Positions 34,943 through 47,323 of a stretch of DNA of 64,000 nt are shown here, one piece after another. The DNA is from Liolophura sinensis (Eukaryota > Mollusca > Polyplacophora > Chitonida > Chitonidae): contig NC_088304.1 of NCBI RefSeq assembly GCF_032854445.1, forward strand, positions 24,473,513-24,537,512, written 5' to 3'. Position 1 is the stretch's first letter. Every line of letters begins with the position of its first letter. The translations under genes were made by a program, and so were the position numbers. A model generated the notes under the pieces. The model was not told where the DNA came from, ran no database searches, and saw nothing but the letters and a program-made list of their open reading frames with translations.

Positions 34943-35619
34943 TGCCATCTGATGAAAGACAGCCAGTGAGTCGGTTTGCTTTTCCTGATACAGAATCACA
35001 GAGTCCAGTGGATCTGCTGATGGAGTCATCCATCGAGAAAGTTACTCTGGAAATAGCACAACAGCAGAAAGATTTCAGCGAGCTCTACCAGGGCCTCCTG
35101 AATGACGTCCGAATTGCTTCATCGGAACGGGAGTTATGGAGTCGCTCTACGCGCAGCTTTACGAAGTTGTGTGACGAAATGGTGGGTGAATTCTTCTGCA
35201 CTGGCTGCGGCGCCTTTGTCTGTAACAGAGGGTATGTGCGAAATTTGGATGACCTCTGGTTAGGCTTAGATCCGGGCCTCATCCACAGGCTTAGCACAGT
35301 AAGACATCCCTTACAAATTGTTTTCAGCAATGGTTACGCCAAACTTGGCCGGTTCGTTTGCAAAGATTGTGGGCAGAAATGGGGTATCATCGCACACGTG
35401 CTGGGAAAGCCGCATCTGGCCTTTGCAAAAGAGGGCCTTGACTATCTCATTGATGGTCGCTACCAGAAGTACAGCTGGAAATGGAAATACGCCAATATTA
35501 GTGTGGAGGAATTCAAATATAACCGGGACTTAGGACGTTGTTTGCCGTCCTCTTTTTGTGTTGAAGGCGAAACTATCACTCAGCTTCAAATGCGATTGCC
35601 AGAACCTGACGAGGAATAA
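34943..35619 (+). CDS. RLR-like exon 13: pincer and zinc-binding C-terminal domain, stop codon
   Basis: Acceptor CTTTCAG|TGCCAT (phase 1), stop TAA at 35,617-35,619. Residues 752-976. The first part is helical and charged, as in the RLR pincer. The C-terminal domain shows FFCTGCGAFVC, then GRFVCKDCGQKWGI, matching the zinc site and the CxxxDWGI strand of the RIG-I regulatory domain that binds RNA ends. All four cysteines (837, 840, 891, 894) are present. The second pair is spaced C-x2-C, shorter than the C-x4-C of human RIG-I. The tail after SWKWKY is longer than usual. Confidence 0.93.
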
Positions 35620-36480
35620 ACAGTACAGCAAAGGAAGCAGCCAGCCGATGCTTGACTATTCTTGAAAGAAGTTAGTCTCCATTTCGTGATTGTTTTTTTT
35701 TTTCCAGAAATTTCTAATGCCTTCAACTTCATGGCAGAACAGAAAACCTCTGTGATTCGTTACCATGACCACGATATCCACGATATTCCGGGGTTTTTTT
35801 GTGTCAAATGAAGTGTAACAAACATTTGACACTTTTAAACAGATAGCAGCCTCTCCTTAAATAATTCCGCCTGTATACATGTACAGGAATGGCATGTGTG
35901 AAATGTCACTATTTTTTTGGCTTGATTGTGAATACAGGATTACTGTATTACTTATTTATAATTACATAACCCTTTATATACTGTTACACTGAGATAATAC
36001 AACTGTGAGAGAAAAAACGTGCACAAAAATTTGAAAAATATAATACTCCAGAGTCAACAGTCACTAAACTCCGCCAAAATACGTCATACATGAGCAGCCT
36101 TTATCCGCTGACACAGCTTCACTGTTTGGTTTAGTAACAGAAAATCCACCAAAGTGACAACTATCTGGAATTTCTTCAGGAAAAGGTTTATTGCTCGATT
36201 GTGAGAACAGATCAGCGATGAACCCTGGTGCTCTTTTCTTCACGTTTCCAGAACATTTGTTGGCTCATGAAGGCGTGGATTCACAGTAATACAGGGAAGG
36301 GTTTGGTAACAAAGGAGGCCTAATCCAGCTATTCTCGGCGTTTGATTACCGTCGAAGGGTGCTCTCTCTCCAAAGTTCGGTTCTCATAAGGAAAAGAGAA
36401 AGAAATCCCCAGTTTGCCCGCGACCAAATCAGCCATGTAGCGACATGACTTAATATAACAGTATACAAAGTCAGAGGGAG
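35620..36480 (+). other. Presumed 3'UTR of the RLR-like gene and flank
   Basis: AT-rich, without a recognised gene. An AATAAA overlaps the stop codon itself (35,615-35,620), which is too early to be the obvious polyadenylation signal. I see no other clear one, so the transcript end is unknown. Confidence 0.35.
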
Positions 36481-36481
36481 G

Positions 36482-36692
36482 GGCCTCCTCCATGGCTCAG
36501 TGGGTTAGCGCGCTAGCGCAGCGTAATGACCCAGGAGCCTCTCACCAAGGCGGTCGCTGTGAGTTCAAGTCTAGCTCATGCTGGCTTCCTCTCCGGCCGT
36601 ACGTGGGAAGGTCTGCCAGCAATCTGCGGATGGTCGTGGGTTTCCCCCGTGCTCTGCCTGGTTTCCACCCACCATAACGCTGGCCGCCGTTA
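36482..36692 (+). mobile_element. SINE-A copy (forward, tail replaced by minisatellite)
   Basis: GGCCTCCTCCATGGCTCAGT head with A box, GTGAGTTCAAGTCTAGCTCA B box, and body to ACGCTGGCCGCCGTTA. The sequence then passes straight into the 46-bp array, so the SINE tail is missing. Confidence 0.9.
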
Positions 36693-36699
36693 GTCATTT

Positions 36700-39108
36700 A
36701 GGTTATGGCTCGGTAATTCAACCACTTGTAGGTTCGTAGTCATCCAGGTTATCATCGTTCGGCATTTCGACTATAGGTAGGGTGTGTAGTCATTCGGGTT
36801 ATCGCTCGGCATTTCGAGTACAGGTAGGTGTGTAGTCATTCAGGTTATCGCTCGGCATTTCGACTACAGGTAGGTGTGTAGTCATTCAGGTTATCTCTCG
36901 GTATTTCGGCTACAGGTAGGTGTGTAGTCATTCAGGTTATCGCTCGGCATTTCGAGTACAGGTAGGTGTGTAGTCATTCAGGTTATCGCTCGGTATCTCG
37001 ACTACAGGTAGGTGTGTAGTCATTCAGGTTATCGCTCGGCATTTCGACTACAGGTAGGTGTGTAGTCATTCAGGTTATGGCTCGGTATTTCGACTACAGG
37101 AAGGTTTATAGTCATTCAGGTTATGGCTCGGCATTTCAGCTACAGGAAGGTTTATAGTCATTCAGGTTATGGCTCGGCATTTCAGCTACAGGAAAGTTTA
37201 TAGTCATTCAGGTTATGGCTCGGCATTTCAGCTACAGGAAGGTTTATAGTCATTCAGGTTATGGCTCGGCATTTCAGCTACAGGAAGGTTTATAGTCATT
37301 CAGGTTATGGGTCGGCATTTCAGCTACAGAAAGGTTTATAGTCATTCAGGTTATGGCTCGGTATTTCAGCTACAGGAAGGTTTAAAGTCATTCAGGTTAT
37401 GGCTCGGCATTTCAGCTACAGGACGGTTTATAGTCATTTAGGCTATCGATCGGCATTTCAGCTACAGGAAGGTTTATAGTCATTCAGGTTTTGGCTCGGC
37501 ATTTCAGCCACAGGACGGTTTATAGTCATTCAGGTTATGGCTCGGCATTTCAGCTACAGGAAGGTTTATAGTCATTCAGGTTATGGGTCGGCATTTCAGC
37601 TACAGAAAGGTTTATAGTCATTCAGGTTATGGCTCGGCATTTCAGCTACAGGAAGGTTTATAGTCATTCAGGTTATGGCTCGGCATTTCAGCTACAGGAC
37701 GGTTTATAGTCATTCAGGTTATGGCTCGGCATTTCAGCTACAGGAAGGTTTATAGTCATTCAGGTTATCGATCGACATTTCAGCTACAGGAAGGTTTATA
37801 GTCATTCAGGTTATGGCTCGGCATTTCAGCTACAGGAAGGTTTGTAGTCATTCAGGTTATGGCTCGGCATTTAAGCTACAGGAAGGTTTATAGTCATTCA
37901 GGTTATGGCTCGGCATGTCAGCTACAGGACGGTTTATAGTCATTCAGGCTATCGATCGGCATTTCAGCTACAGGACGGTTTGTAGTCATTCAGGTTTGGC
38001 TCGGCATTTCAGCACAGGAAGGTTTATAGTCATTCAGGTTATGGCTCGGTATTTCAGCTACAGGAAGGTTTGTAGTCATTCAGGTTATGGCTTGGCATTT
38101 CAGCTACAGGAAGGTTTATAGTCATTCAGGTTATGGGTCGGCATTTCAGCTACAGGAAGGTTTGTAGTCATTCAGGCTATCGATCGGCATTTCAGCTACA
38201 GGAAGGTTTGTAGTCATTCAGGTTATGGCTCGGCATTTCAGCCACACGAAGGTTTAAAGTCATTCAGGTTATGGCTCGGTATTTCAGCTACAGGAAGGTT
38301 TGTATTCATTCAGGTTTTGGCTTGGCATTTACAGCTACAGGAAGGTTTATAGTCCATTCAGGTTATCGATCGGTATTTCAGCTACAGAAAGGTTTGTAGT
38401 CATTCAGGTTATGGCTCGGTATTTCAGCTACAGGAAGGTTTAGAGTCATTTAGGTTATGGCTCGGCATTTCAGCTACAGGAAGGTTTAGAGTCATTCAGG
38501 TTATGGCTCGGCATTTTCAGCTACAGGACGGTTTAGAGTCATTCAGGTTATGGCTCGGCATTTCAGCTACAGGAAGGTTTATAGTCATTCAGGTTATGGC
38601 TCGGCATTTCAGCTACAGGAAGGTTTAAAGTCATTCAGGTTATCGATCGGCATTTCAGCTACAGGAAGGTTTGTATTCATTCAGGTTATGGCTCGGCATT
38701 TCAGCTACAGGAAGGTTTATAGTCATTCAGGTTATGGCTCGCATTTCAGCTACAGGAAGGTTTGTAGTCATTCAGGTTATGGCTCGGCATTTCAGCTACA
38801 GGAAGGTTTATAGTCATTCAGGTATGGCTCGGCATTTCAGCTACAGGAAGGTTTGTAGTCATTCAGGTATGGCTCGGTATTTCAGCTACAGGAAGGTTTG
38901 TAGTCATTCAGGTTATGGGTCGGTATTTCAGCTACAGGAAGGTTTATAGTCATTCAGGTTATGGCTCGGCATTTCAGCTACAGGAAGGTTTTATAGTCAT
39001 TCAGGTTATCGCTCGGCATTTCTCTTACAGGAAGGTTTAAAGTCATGCAGGTTATGGCTCGGTATTTCAGCTACAGGAAGGTTTAATGGTCATTCAGGTT
39101 ATCAACGC
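36700..39108 (+). repeat. 46-bp minisatellite, about 52 units
   Basis: Unit GGTTATGGCTCGGCATTTCA followed by GCTACAGGAAGGTTTATAGT and CATTCA (46 bases). The first eight or so units are a distinct subfamily (ATCGCTCGGCATTTCGACTA, GGTAGGTGTGTAGTC). It starts at the broken end of a SINE-A copy. Confidence 0.95.
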
Positions 39109-40240
39109 TGTGAAAATGTCACTTTGAATGGTTTTTAAGCTAGTAAACTTACCTAATCTTCGTGTTGGATAAAAAAAACAAGCGAGATTGTTTGACATTA
39201 GTGTGTGGGTGCTTGGCTATAGAACATAAGTCACAAATGTTATCGCCGAAGGAGTTAACAAATATTGGACCGTTGGTAATTCCAGTAGCATTACTAGGCA
39301 TTGCCAGTGCGGCTAAAAATGCCTTAGAAACAGTCATCAAATTCATCCTCTAAAATTTCAGATCCCGAAGTCTGGTTAAAACTGTCAGCGGCTTTAATGG
39401 GAACTTTAATGTCATTCGCTATTGATTCAAAGTAATACGACAGTCTATTTGTTTTTTGAATGGCTAGAATCTATCAGGATATGTACATTCTTCACTTAGG
39501 AATTATAAAGTCAAGGTAAAACCTAACCTGTGATGGCTGTCAGCCGTGGCCTACATCACAGTGGCTGGTTGGAGATCGCACATGTAGTAAATGTAAGTTT
39601 TACTGGACTTAGCTCATTATGTGCCCTGTCTCAGGAGCCTTTTGTTAATTATATCAATTGCCAAGAAATCGGCCATGGACTCTTAATATTGGCAAGGTCT
39701 AGTTCGTAGCCGAGAGGACGTACACAGTAAAAGTTATGTATTGTAGCAGAGCCTCTTGACGAGCAAGTCGGTGGAACGAAAATACTAACATACAAAAGCC
39801 GGGTGAAAATACATTTGCCGGGGGCTTCACGGTGTTCTGGTCAGTTTTTATCTCATTCATGAAGTAGTCGAGTGGTAATTCCATGATATCTTGGTTGCTC
39901 AAAACAGACCTTTTCTCCAAGTTTGACTTGATTTCTGAAGAATTATAGAACATTTAGAGGTCGGTACCAATGGTTGCAAAACGTCCGTAAATATGACCTG
40001 GCCATGTATTGATAAGATTTAGGTATTTAAGCCAAGGATGTCAGTGATCTGCGCTTATCACATAAATATAGGCCATCCTTGGACCGGATGCTCGGGCAAA
40101 TTAACAGCAGTTTATGCTCAGTCGGGTTCCTTTGGGACTTTATCAGGTCATGAGATGAGGGGAGATAACCACCTTGATCTTCCTTCAGACTGGGTTTTAA
40201 CCACTGATCAGTTGGATGCTACGTAGGCTACCTTACTAGT
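39109..40240. other. Intergenic between the two genes, no recognised gene
   Basis: Open frames overlap on both strands around 39,149-39,353 (63-65 codons each), with no recognised domain. Possibly a transposon fragment, but I cannot support that. Nothing else is seen. Confidence 0.35.
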
Positions 40241-40244
40241 ATGC

Positions 40245-40836
40245 TGAATATGATAGCCGGCGTATGCTACGCATGCTACCTTACCAGTAGTCGCACCCAC
40301 GTATGCTACCTAACCAGTAGTCTCACTCACGTATGCTACCTAACCAGTAGTCCTCACCCACGTATGCTACCTTACCAGTAGCCTCACCCAAGTATGCCAC
40401 CTTACCAGTAGTCTCACCCACGTATGCTACCTTACCAGTAGTCTCACCCACGTACGCTACCTTACCAGTAGTCTCACCCACATACGCTACCTTACCAGTA
40501 GTCTCACCCACGTATGCTACCTAACCAGCTGTCTCACTCACGTATGCTACTTTACCAGTAGTCTCACTCACGTATGCTACCTAACCAGTAGTCTCACCCA
40601 CGTATGCTACCTAACCAGTAGTCTCACCCACGAATGCTACCTTACCAGTAGTCTCACCCACGTATGCTACCTTACCATTAGTCTCACCCACGTATGCTAC
40701 CTTGCCAGTAGTCTCACCCACGTATGCAACCTTACAGCAGTCTCATCCACGTATGCTACCTTACCAGCAGTCTCATCCACGTATGCTACCTTACCAGTAG
40801 TCTCATCCACGTATGATATCTTACCAGTAGTCTGAC
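40245..40836 (+). repeat. 30-bp minisatellite, about 19 units
   Basis: Unit CGTATGCTACCTTACCAGTA followed by GTCTCACCCA, exactly 30 bases, hence open in frame on the minus strand with a ten-residue period (GETTGKVAYV). Not a gene. Confidence 0.95.
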
Positions 40837-40992
40837 GGACATGTTTTTGAATGAGTCAACAAGATAACGTGGGTGGTATATACATTTGTGACCGAAGTAG
40901 TTAAAGCCTTTCAATGACCCAAAATGTTGGGTTAGGTAGATGTTAATGTGACATTATATACTGGATATTTTTTAAGCATGTATGTTTTGAGT

Positions 40993-41275
40993 TGTTGTTG
41001 GGGTGTAACATCGCTCTTAATGTTTCAGTCATATGACTACGAGGACTTATTTGGGGTGTGTATAAATATGCGGTATCTTTTTGTGAAGGGCGATTCAATA
41101 CCGCCAAAGGGTTGCCGCTACTGAAGTATCATGCCAAAGACACCAGGCATGGCAATCCACCCAGTCACATTATACTAACGCCGGGCTCTAACCTGAACCG
41201 TACTCAGCGCTAAACGCCAAGCGATCCCAACTTCGAGGCGGACGTTATAACCATTAGGCCACCGAGGCAGTCCAC
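40993..41275 (-). mobile_element. SINE-B-related copy (reverse)
   Basis: GGGGTGTAACATCGCTCTTA, CAGTCATATGACTACGAGGA, GGCGATTCAATACCGCCAAA, ATGCCAAAGACACCAGGCAT and a tRNA-like end GACGTTATAACCATTAGGCC with an inverted B/A-box layout. Confidence 0.65.
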
Positions 41276-42594
41276 CTACAACTGGTATCCATTACACACA
41301 AGGCCCAGACATCTACAAAAGGCGAAGGTATTCATAGACACTGGCCAAGCCAGACGAGCCTACGGAGGGCACGTTATCATGAGTATTCATAGACATTGGC
41401 CAAGCCAGACGAGCCTACCGGAGGGCACGTTCTCATGACACGAATTACAGGATTGAGTTATGCAACATCATATATAGCCTCAATTAAGGCCATACAGGCT
41501 ATTTCAATTAATGTACAGTTCTCTGTCAGTCATGTCAGTCTGTCTGGAAAAGAAATGTACACTGCCGAAATGAAAGTATTTCTCTCCTGCCCATGGAATG
41601 CACAATAGGCTCCGTCTCGCAGTATAAGAGCATAGGAGTAATTTTACTGCATTTAAAATAAAATATATAAATTTGCTACTTGTATAGAAAAAAAAGAGAA
41701 CTAAATTGGTACCGGTATTCAAACGATCAGCTCCTTGTCATCAGCCCTGATACCATGTTTATCTCTGAAGTGTTACACTGAAGTGTTCCACCGAAGTGTT
41801 CCAAAATGCACACCTTTCTCGTTTAAGCATATACTTTTAAAATGTTCCATAAAGATTAAATTTACCATGTACAGTGCCAATAACACGCACGTTTATTTAG
41901 CGACCATTTGGGGGGGGACAAGAGTTCGCTTTCACCCGATTTCTGCAGAAAGATAGACCGAAGACATCTTTTCAGCCTTGAGTGTCTGTCCAAAATATTA
42001 AAGTGCTTAAAACAAATAATTTCGGAGACGAAATGTACGTTACAACCAAGTCTTCTTCTGGTTACAGATATATTGTAGACCTTATAAAGCAGTGAAAGTC
42101 TTTGAGCCCTCGTGTAAGCCATATACGGTCAATCGGTCAAAGGATCGGGATTGGTCAGCGCAAACACCTTTCTCAAACGGATTGAAGTAACTCACAGGAG
42201 AGAGTCACATTTGTGGAAAATATATTTTCTTGAAAGCCAGTCCTTCAATAAAAAGGAATGTCGTAGATATTTTTGTCATAGAAATTGTGCAACCTTACGA
42301 CAGGTATGAGTTTTATGGATGGAAGTTGGAAATTCCCGGGTGTACAAAATGCCAGAAAATGAGGCGGTCCTTAGCTTGCCGAGAATCCATCACAGCTGCT
42401 AGCATAAAAAGGCCTCGATTTTCAAGATCAACATATTAGGGTTTACACTTATCCATTCAACATTTTGAGGGTCGAGTTCCGAAGTGGAAAAACTTCAAAA
42501 TCTGTATAAAAAAGACTAACTTTGCCGGCTCAAATATCCGCGCCATGTTAAACTTCATACTTAGGGTACTAACGTTGAAAATACATATAAAACT
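41276..42594. other. Intergenic, with a 55-bp tandem duplication
   Basis: TATTCATAGACA.TGGCCAAG through GGGCACGTT.TCATGA occurs twice in a row (about 41,329-41,439). No gene is recognised. It ends where the minus-strand receptor gene is likely to terminate. Confidence 0.4.
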
Positions 42595-42599
42595 TTAGT

Positions 42600-43935
42600 C
42601 GAATGTTAATGTTTTATTACAAATGTACAAAATATAAAATGACGCCAAGACCAGCTATAGGTCAGTGCTAAACACGGCGTTTTGAATTTATGTATAAATC
42701 AATTATTAACTGTAACCGTGTATAAGGTAGCTTCACACTACAGCGTGACTAACGTAAGATTCCTTATACTTATTAGGGACATGATGCCAAAAACAATTAT
42801 ATACAAACGATTACAATAAAGCTTAACAGGTTCAAAAGCGTTATTTATGAAGCCAAATGAGCTTTATACAATTCACAAAATTACAGAGATATACTAAAAA
42901 TGTACTTATAAAATAAAATTTTTAATAAGGTTGATATTTCGTCCATTCATACATTTAAATGTAAATATAATCGTAATTTCAATCTAAGTCCAAAGAATTT
43001 TACACATTATAAAAATACGTTTTGATTTAAAGCTTGACTGATTTTCAATCCTGGAATAACAGTTTAACTACATTTATACATAGGGGGGAGGGGGTGACAA
43101 ACACAAGAGAGGGGAGAATACTGATTCTTCAGTCTGGGAGAGAAAACCATTTCTTTAACGTTAGTTCAGAATAGTCAAATTGTAATTTTTTTTCTTACCT
43201 TATGTTCGTCTAGATCGAACAAATCGAATAACTTATCCGGTAAACTCTTTATACTTATACATTTCTATGAAACAAACTTCACAAAAATGAAATATAGTTT
43301 AAAATATTTGTACACAATTTCAAGCAAATTATGATCTCGTAGCCGTGCGTAAAATTTGCTCTATCTTCAAAAGACAGTACAAAGAAAAACAGTAGGATAA
43401 CATTTTACCAGTTTTGACGAATTTTTTTTTAACTTTTCATGCGTTTTTATACGTGGTTTTATACCAAAAGTCCACTCCAAGATAAGTACGCTAGTTTCAA
43501 CGTAAAACTACACAGCTCGTGAAACAGTGTAGCAAAACTCAGACACATATACAAGCACACAGCACAATATTTATATGTAAAATGTTTAGTCATTGGCACT
43601 AGATGACTCAATAAGCGAGAGATACATCGGGGCCTATTCCACTACTTTTAACTCTATTTAGACGCTTATTTCTGGACCCAACCTGTTCTGTTCTATTATG
43701 TGTATGTATCACAATTTAAACCGTGAACTGTGGAACACGTTAAAATCTCACTCAATTCCAACCATAGTTTTGTGAAATAAGCTGCTGTGATTCTTACAGA
43801 AGAAGTTAAAATATCACAATTACTCGACTTAACACAACCATTGCGCATAATTAGAATCTGACTGCCAATGTTCAGTGTTGATCTCCGTGATATGGGAAAA
43901 GCTTCTAGCATTTTAAGGTTATATACAGCTGATAT
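42600..43935 (-). other. Presumed 3'UTR of the receptor gene
   Basis: About 1.3 kb of AT-rich sequence after the stop codon, free of the minisatellites and SINEs that fill the neighbouring regions, ending at a candidate AATAAA. No other gene is seen. Confidence 0.45.
42613..42618 (-). promoter_or_regulatory. Candidate polyadenylation signal of the receptor gene
   Basis: TTTATT on the + strand, AATAAA on the minus strand, about 1.3 kb after the receptor stop codon and just before repeat-poor UTR-like sequence ends. Position-based. Confidence 0.4.
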
Positions 43936-44187
43936 TCAGTCTAGTGTTGTTACAGTCACCTCCTCCTCTCTAGTGACTTCGTAAGATCTGGTGAGAACTC
44001 GTCTATGGGGGTGGCCGGAGTCAGATTCGGCTATTTGGCCATCTTCTGTTATCTCCCATGGAATGCGCTCTTCTTCTTGACTGTCAGTGAAGTCACCAGT
44101 GTCGGAATCCGAGTCTGACCCCATCTCACTTCCGGACGACACTGGTTCGGTGATAATGACAGGATCGGGTATTTCATCCTTAGGAGG
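43936..44187 (-). CDS. Receptor exon, last: acidic C-terminal tail and stop
   Basis: Acceptor GTTTCAG|CCTCCT, phase 0, stop at 43,936-43,938. Codes 83 residues, strongly acidic and Ser-rich (GSEMGSDSDSDTGDFTDSQE) with a hydroxyl-rich end (EVTVTTLD). Cytosolic by position. Ser-Asp runs of this kind are common casein kinase 2 sites (family knowledge; not shown here). It joins the 49,122 exon as AIE|PPKDEIP. Confidence 0.75.
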   Translation of the reverse strand, partial: PPKDEIPDPVIITEPVSSGSEMGSDSDSDTGDFTDSQEEERIPWEITEDGQIAESDSGHPHRRVLTRSYEVTREEEVTVTTLD

Positions 44188-44387
44188 CTGAAACAGTTAG
44201 TTGACAGGTTTAAGCATAACAACCAAATAAATAACAACCAAATAAATAACAATCCAAACTCGAATACACCCTCTATACCAGAAGTAATATGAAGATAGTT
44301 TTTTCGCATCGTGTCTTAATGACTTAATCCTGAACTGATGAAAAAAGATGTTCCCGGGCCTATTGTTTCAAACAATGAAAACTACAG

Positions 44388-47135
44388 TCTTCTGGTATGT
44401 AAGGGAAACAGCGCATGTATGTCCTTATTTGATCTGTAATGCACTCGATGTACACTGAACATAGCTGGTTGGTCACGTCTAAGTCCATGTATCTGGTCTG
44501 TAAAAGCAGTCAGTATACACTGAACATAGCTGGTTGGTCACGTCTAAGTCCATGTATCTGGTCTGTAAAAGCAGTCAGTATACACTGAACATAGCTGGTT
44601 GGTCACGTCTAGGTCCATGTATCTGGTCTGTAAAAACAGTCAGCATACACTGAACATAGCTGGTTGGTCACGTCTAGGTCCATGTATCTGGTCTGTAAAA
44701 ACAGTCAGCATACACTGAACATAGCTGGTTGGCCATGTGTAAGTTCATTTATCTGGTCTGTAAAAGCAGTCAGTATACACTGAACATAGCTGGTTGGTCA
44801 CGTCTAAGTCCATGTATCTGGTCTGTAAAAGCAGTCAGTATACACTGAACATAGCTGGTTGGTCACGTCTAGGTCCATGTATCTGGTCTGTAAAAACAGT
44901 CAGTATACACTGAACATAGCTGGTTGGTCACGTCTAGGTCCATGTATCTGGTCTGTAAAAGCAGTCAGTATACACTGAACATAGCTGGTTGGTCACGTCT
45001 AGGTCCATGTATCTGGTCTGTAAAAACAGTCAGTATACACTGAACATAGCTGGTTGGCCATGTGTAAGTTCATTTATCTGGTCTGTAAAAGCAGTCAGTA
45101 TACACTGAACATAGCTGGTTGGTCACGTCTAAGTCCATGTATCTGGTCTGTAAAAGCAGTCAGTATACACTGAACATTGCTGGTTGGTCATGTGTAAGTT
45201 CATTTATCTGGTCTGTAAAAGCAGTCAGTATACACTGAACATAGCTGGTTGGTCACGTCTAGGTCCATGTATCTGGTCTGTAAAAGCAGTCAGTATACAC
45301 TGAACATAGCTGGTTGGTCACGTCTAGGTCCATGTATCTGGTCTGTAAAAGCAGTCAGTATACACTGAACATAGCTTGTTGGTCACGTCTAGGTCCATCT
45401 ATCTGGTCTGTAAAAGCAGTCAGCATACACTGAACATAGCTGGTTGGTCACGTCTAGGTCCATGTATCTGGTCTGTAAAAGAAGTCAGTATACACTGAAC
45501 ATAGCTTGTTGGTCACGTCTAGGTCCATGTATCTGGTCTGTAAAAGCAGTCAGTATACACTGAACATAGCTGGTTGGTCACGTCTAGGTCCATCTATCTT
45601 GTCTGTAAAAGCAGTCAGTATACACTGAACATAGCTGGTTGGTCACGTCTAGGTCCATCTATCTGGTCTGTAAAAGCAGTCAGTATACACTGAACATAGC
45701 TGATTGGTCACGTCTAGGTCCATCTATCTGGTCTGTAAAAGCAGTCAGCATACACTGAACATAGCTGGTTGGTCACGTCTAGGTCCATGTATCTGGTCTG
45801 TAAAAGAAGTCAGTATACACTGAACACAGCTTGTTGGTCACGTCTAGGTCCATCTATCTGGTCTGTAAAAGAAGTCAGTATACACTGAACATAGCTGGTT
45901 GGTCACTTCTGGGTTCATTTATCTGGTCTGTAAAAGCAGTCAGTATACACTGAACATAGCTGGTTGGTCCACGTCTAGGTCCATGTATCTGGTCTGTAAA
46001 AACAGTCAGTATACACTGAACATAGCTGGTTGGTCACGTCTAGGTCCATGTATCTGGTCTGTAAAAGCAGTCAGTATACACTGAACATAGCTGGTTGGTC
46101 ACGTCTAGGTCCATGTATCTGGTCTGTAAAAACAGTCAGTATACACTGAACATAGCTGGTTGGCCATGTGTAAGTTCATTTATCTGGTCTGTAAAAGCAG
46201 TCAGTATACACTGAACATAGCTGGTTGGTCACGTCTAAGTCCATGTATCTGGTCTGTAAAAGCAGTCAGTATACACTGAACATTGCTGGTTGGTCATGTG
46301 TAAGTTCATTTATCTGATCTGTAAAAACAGTCAGTATACACTGAACATAGCTGGTTGGTCACGTCTAGGTCCATGTATCTGGTCTGTAAAAGCAGTCAGT
46401 ATACACTGAACATAGCTGGTTGGTCACGTCTAGGTCCATGTATCTGGTCTGTAAAAGCAGTCAGTATACACTGAACATAGTCTTCTGGTATGTAAGGGAA
46501 ACAGCGCATGTATGTCCTTATTTGATCTGTAATGCACTCGATGTACACTGAACATAGCTGGTTGGTCACGTCTAAGTCCATGTATCTCGTCTGTAAAAGC
46601 AGTCAGTATACACTGAACATAGCTGGTTGGTCACGTGTAGGTTCATCTATCTGGTCTGTAAAAGCAGTCAGTATACACTTAACATAGCTGGTTGGTCACG
46701 TCTAGGTTCATGTATCTGGTCTGTAAAAGCAGTCAGTATACACTGAACATAGCTGGTTGGTCACGTCTAGGTTCATCTATCTGGTCTGTAAAAGAAGTCA
46801 GCATACACTGAACATAGCTAGTTGGTCACGTGTAGGTTCATCTATCTGGTCTGTAAAAGCAGTCAGTATACACTGAACATAGCTGGTTGGTCACGTGTAG
46901 GTTCATCTATCTGGTCTGTAAAAGCAGTCAGTATACACTGAACATAGCTGGTTGGTCACGTGTAGGTCCATGTACCTGGCCGTAAAATCAGTCAGTATAC
47001 ACTGAATATAGCTGGTTGGTCACGTCTAGGTTCATCTATCTGGTCTGTAAAAGCAGTCAGTATACACTGAATATAGCTGGTTGGCCATGTCTAGGTTCAT
47101 CTATCTGGTCTGTAAAAGCAGTCAGTATACACTGT
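44388..47135 (+). repeat. 65-bp minisatellite, about 41 units, with a recopied flank
   Basis: Unit GCTGGTTGGTCACGTCTAGG followed by TCCATGTATCTGGTCTGTAA, AAGCAGTCAGTATACACTGA and ACATA (65 bases). A minor variant (GGCCATGTGTAAGTTCATTT) is spread through it. The edge sequence TCTTCTGGTATGTAAGGGAA at 44,388 recurs inside the array at 46,481, a 2,093-base offset. Confidence 0.95.
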
Positions 47136-47323
47136 TACGGTCAGCAACATTATCCTCGCAAATAAGCGATATTAACAAATATGTGATTTCTAATACTTCA
47201 TACTTATTTCTTACATTAGAAACAAAAGGCTGGCTTGCTGGGTGTTCTTGATGGCTTTTCATGTTCATTATTTAGTACATTACATTCACTGTTAGACGCA
47301 TGCAAAATTTCTTTTTAATTAGA

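Larger units (their letters stand above)
8948..35619 (+). other. Gene span: RIG-I-like receptor with degenerate helicase (13 coding exons, 976 aa)
   Basis: Thirteen exons (listed separately) join with consistent GT/AG sites and phases into 2,931 nt of intact reading frame. The order is CARD1 (about residues 15-100), CARD2 (about 108-200), linker (206-253), Hel1 (about 265-480), Hel2i (about 500-620), Hel2 (about 625-750), pincer (about 755-820) and zinc C-terminal domain (about 830-945). Length and order match RIG-I/MDA5, which sense cytosolic viral dsRNA and signal through CARDs. The ATPase is not conserved: motif I is CPAKSGKR (290-297), the DECH box is replaced by ELGV (393-396), motif III LTASPG reads LSTSIC, motif V is lost, and the arginine-finger motif VI is replaced by ITWTHQ. 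CARDs and the four zinc cysteines (837, 840, 891, 894) are kept. Inference: a pseudohelicase adaptor, decoy or regulator rather than a decaying gene, since no exon has a stop or frameshift. Confidence 0.85.

Noticed and set aside
37915-38949. Repetitive frames such as HFSYRKVYSHSGYGSAF
   Set aside because: They are translations of the 46-bp minisatellite.
40323-40511. A 62-codon frame of GETTGKVAYV repeats
   Set aside because: The 30-bp minisatellite keeps a ten-residue period open by arithmetic. No start context or neighbours support a gene.
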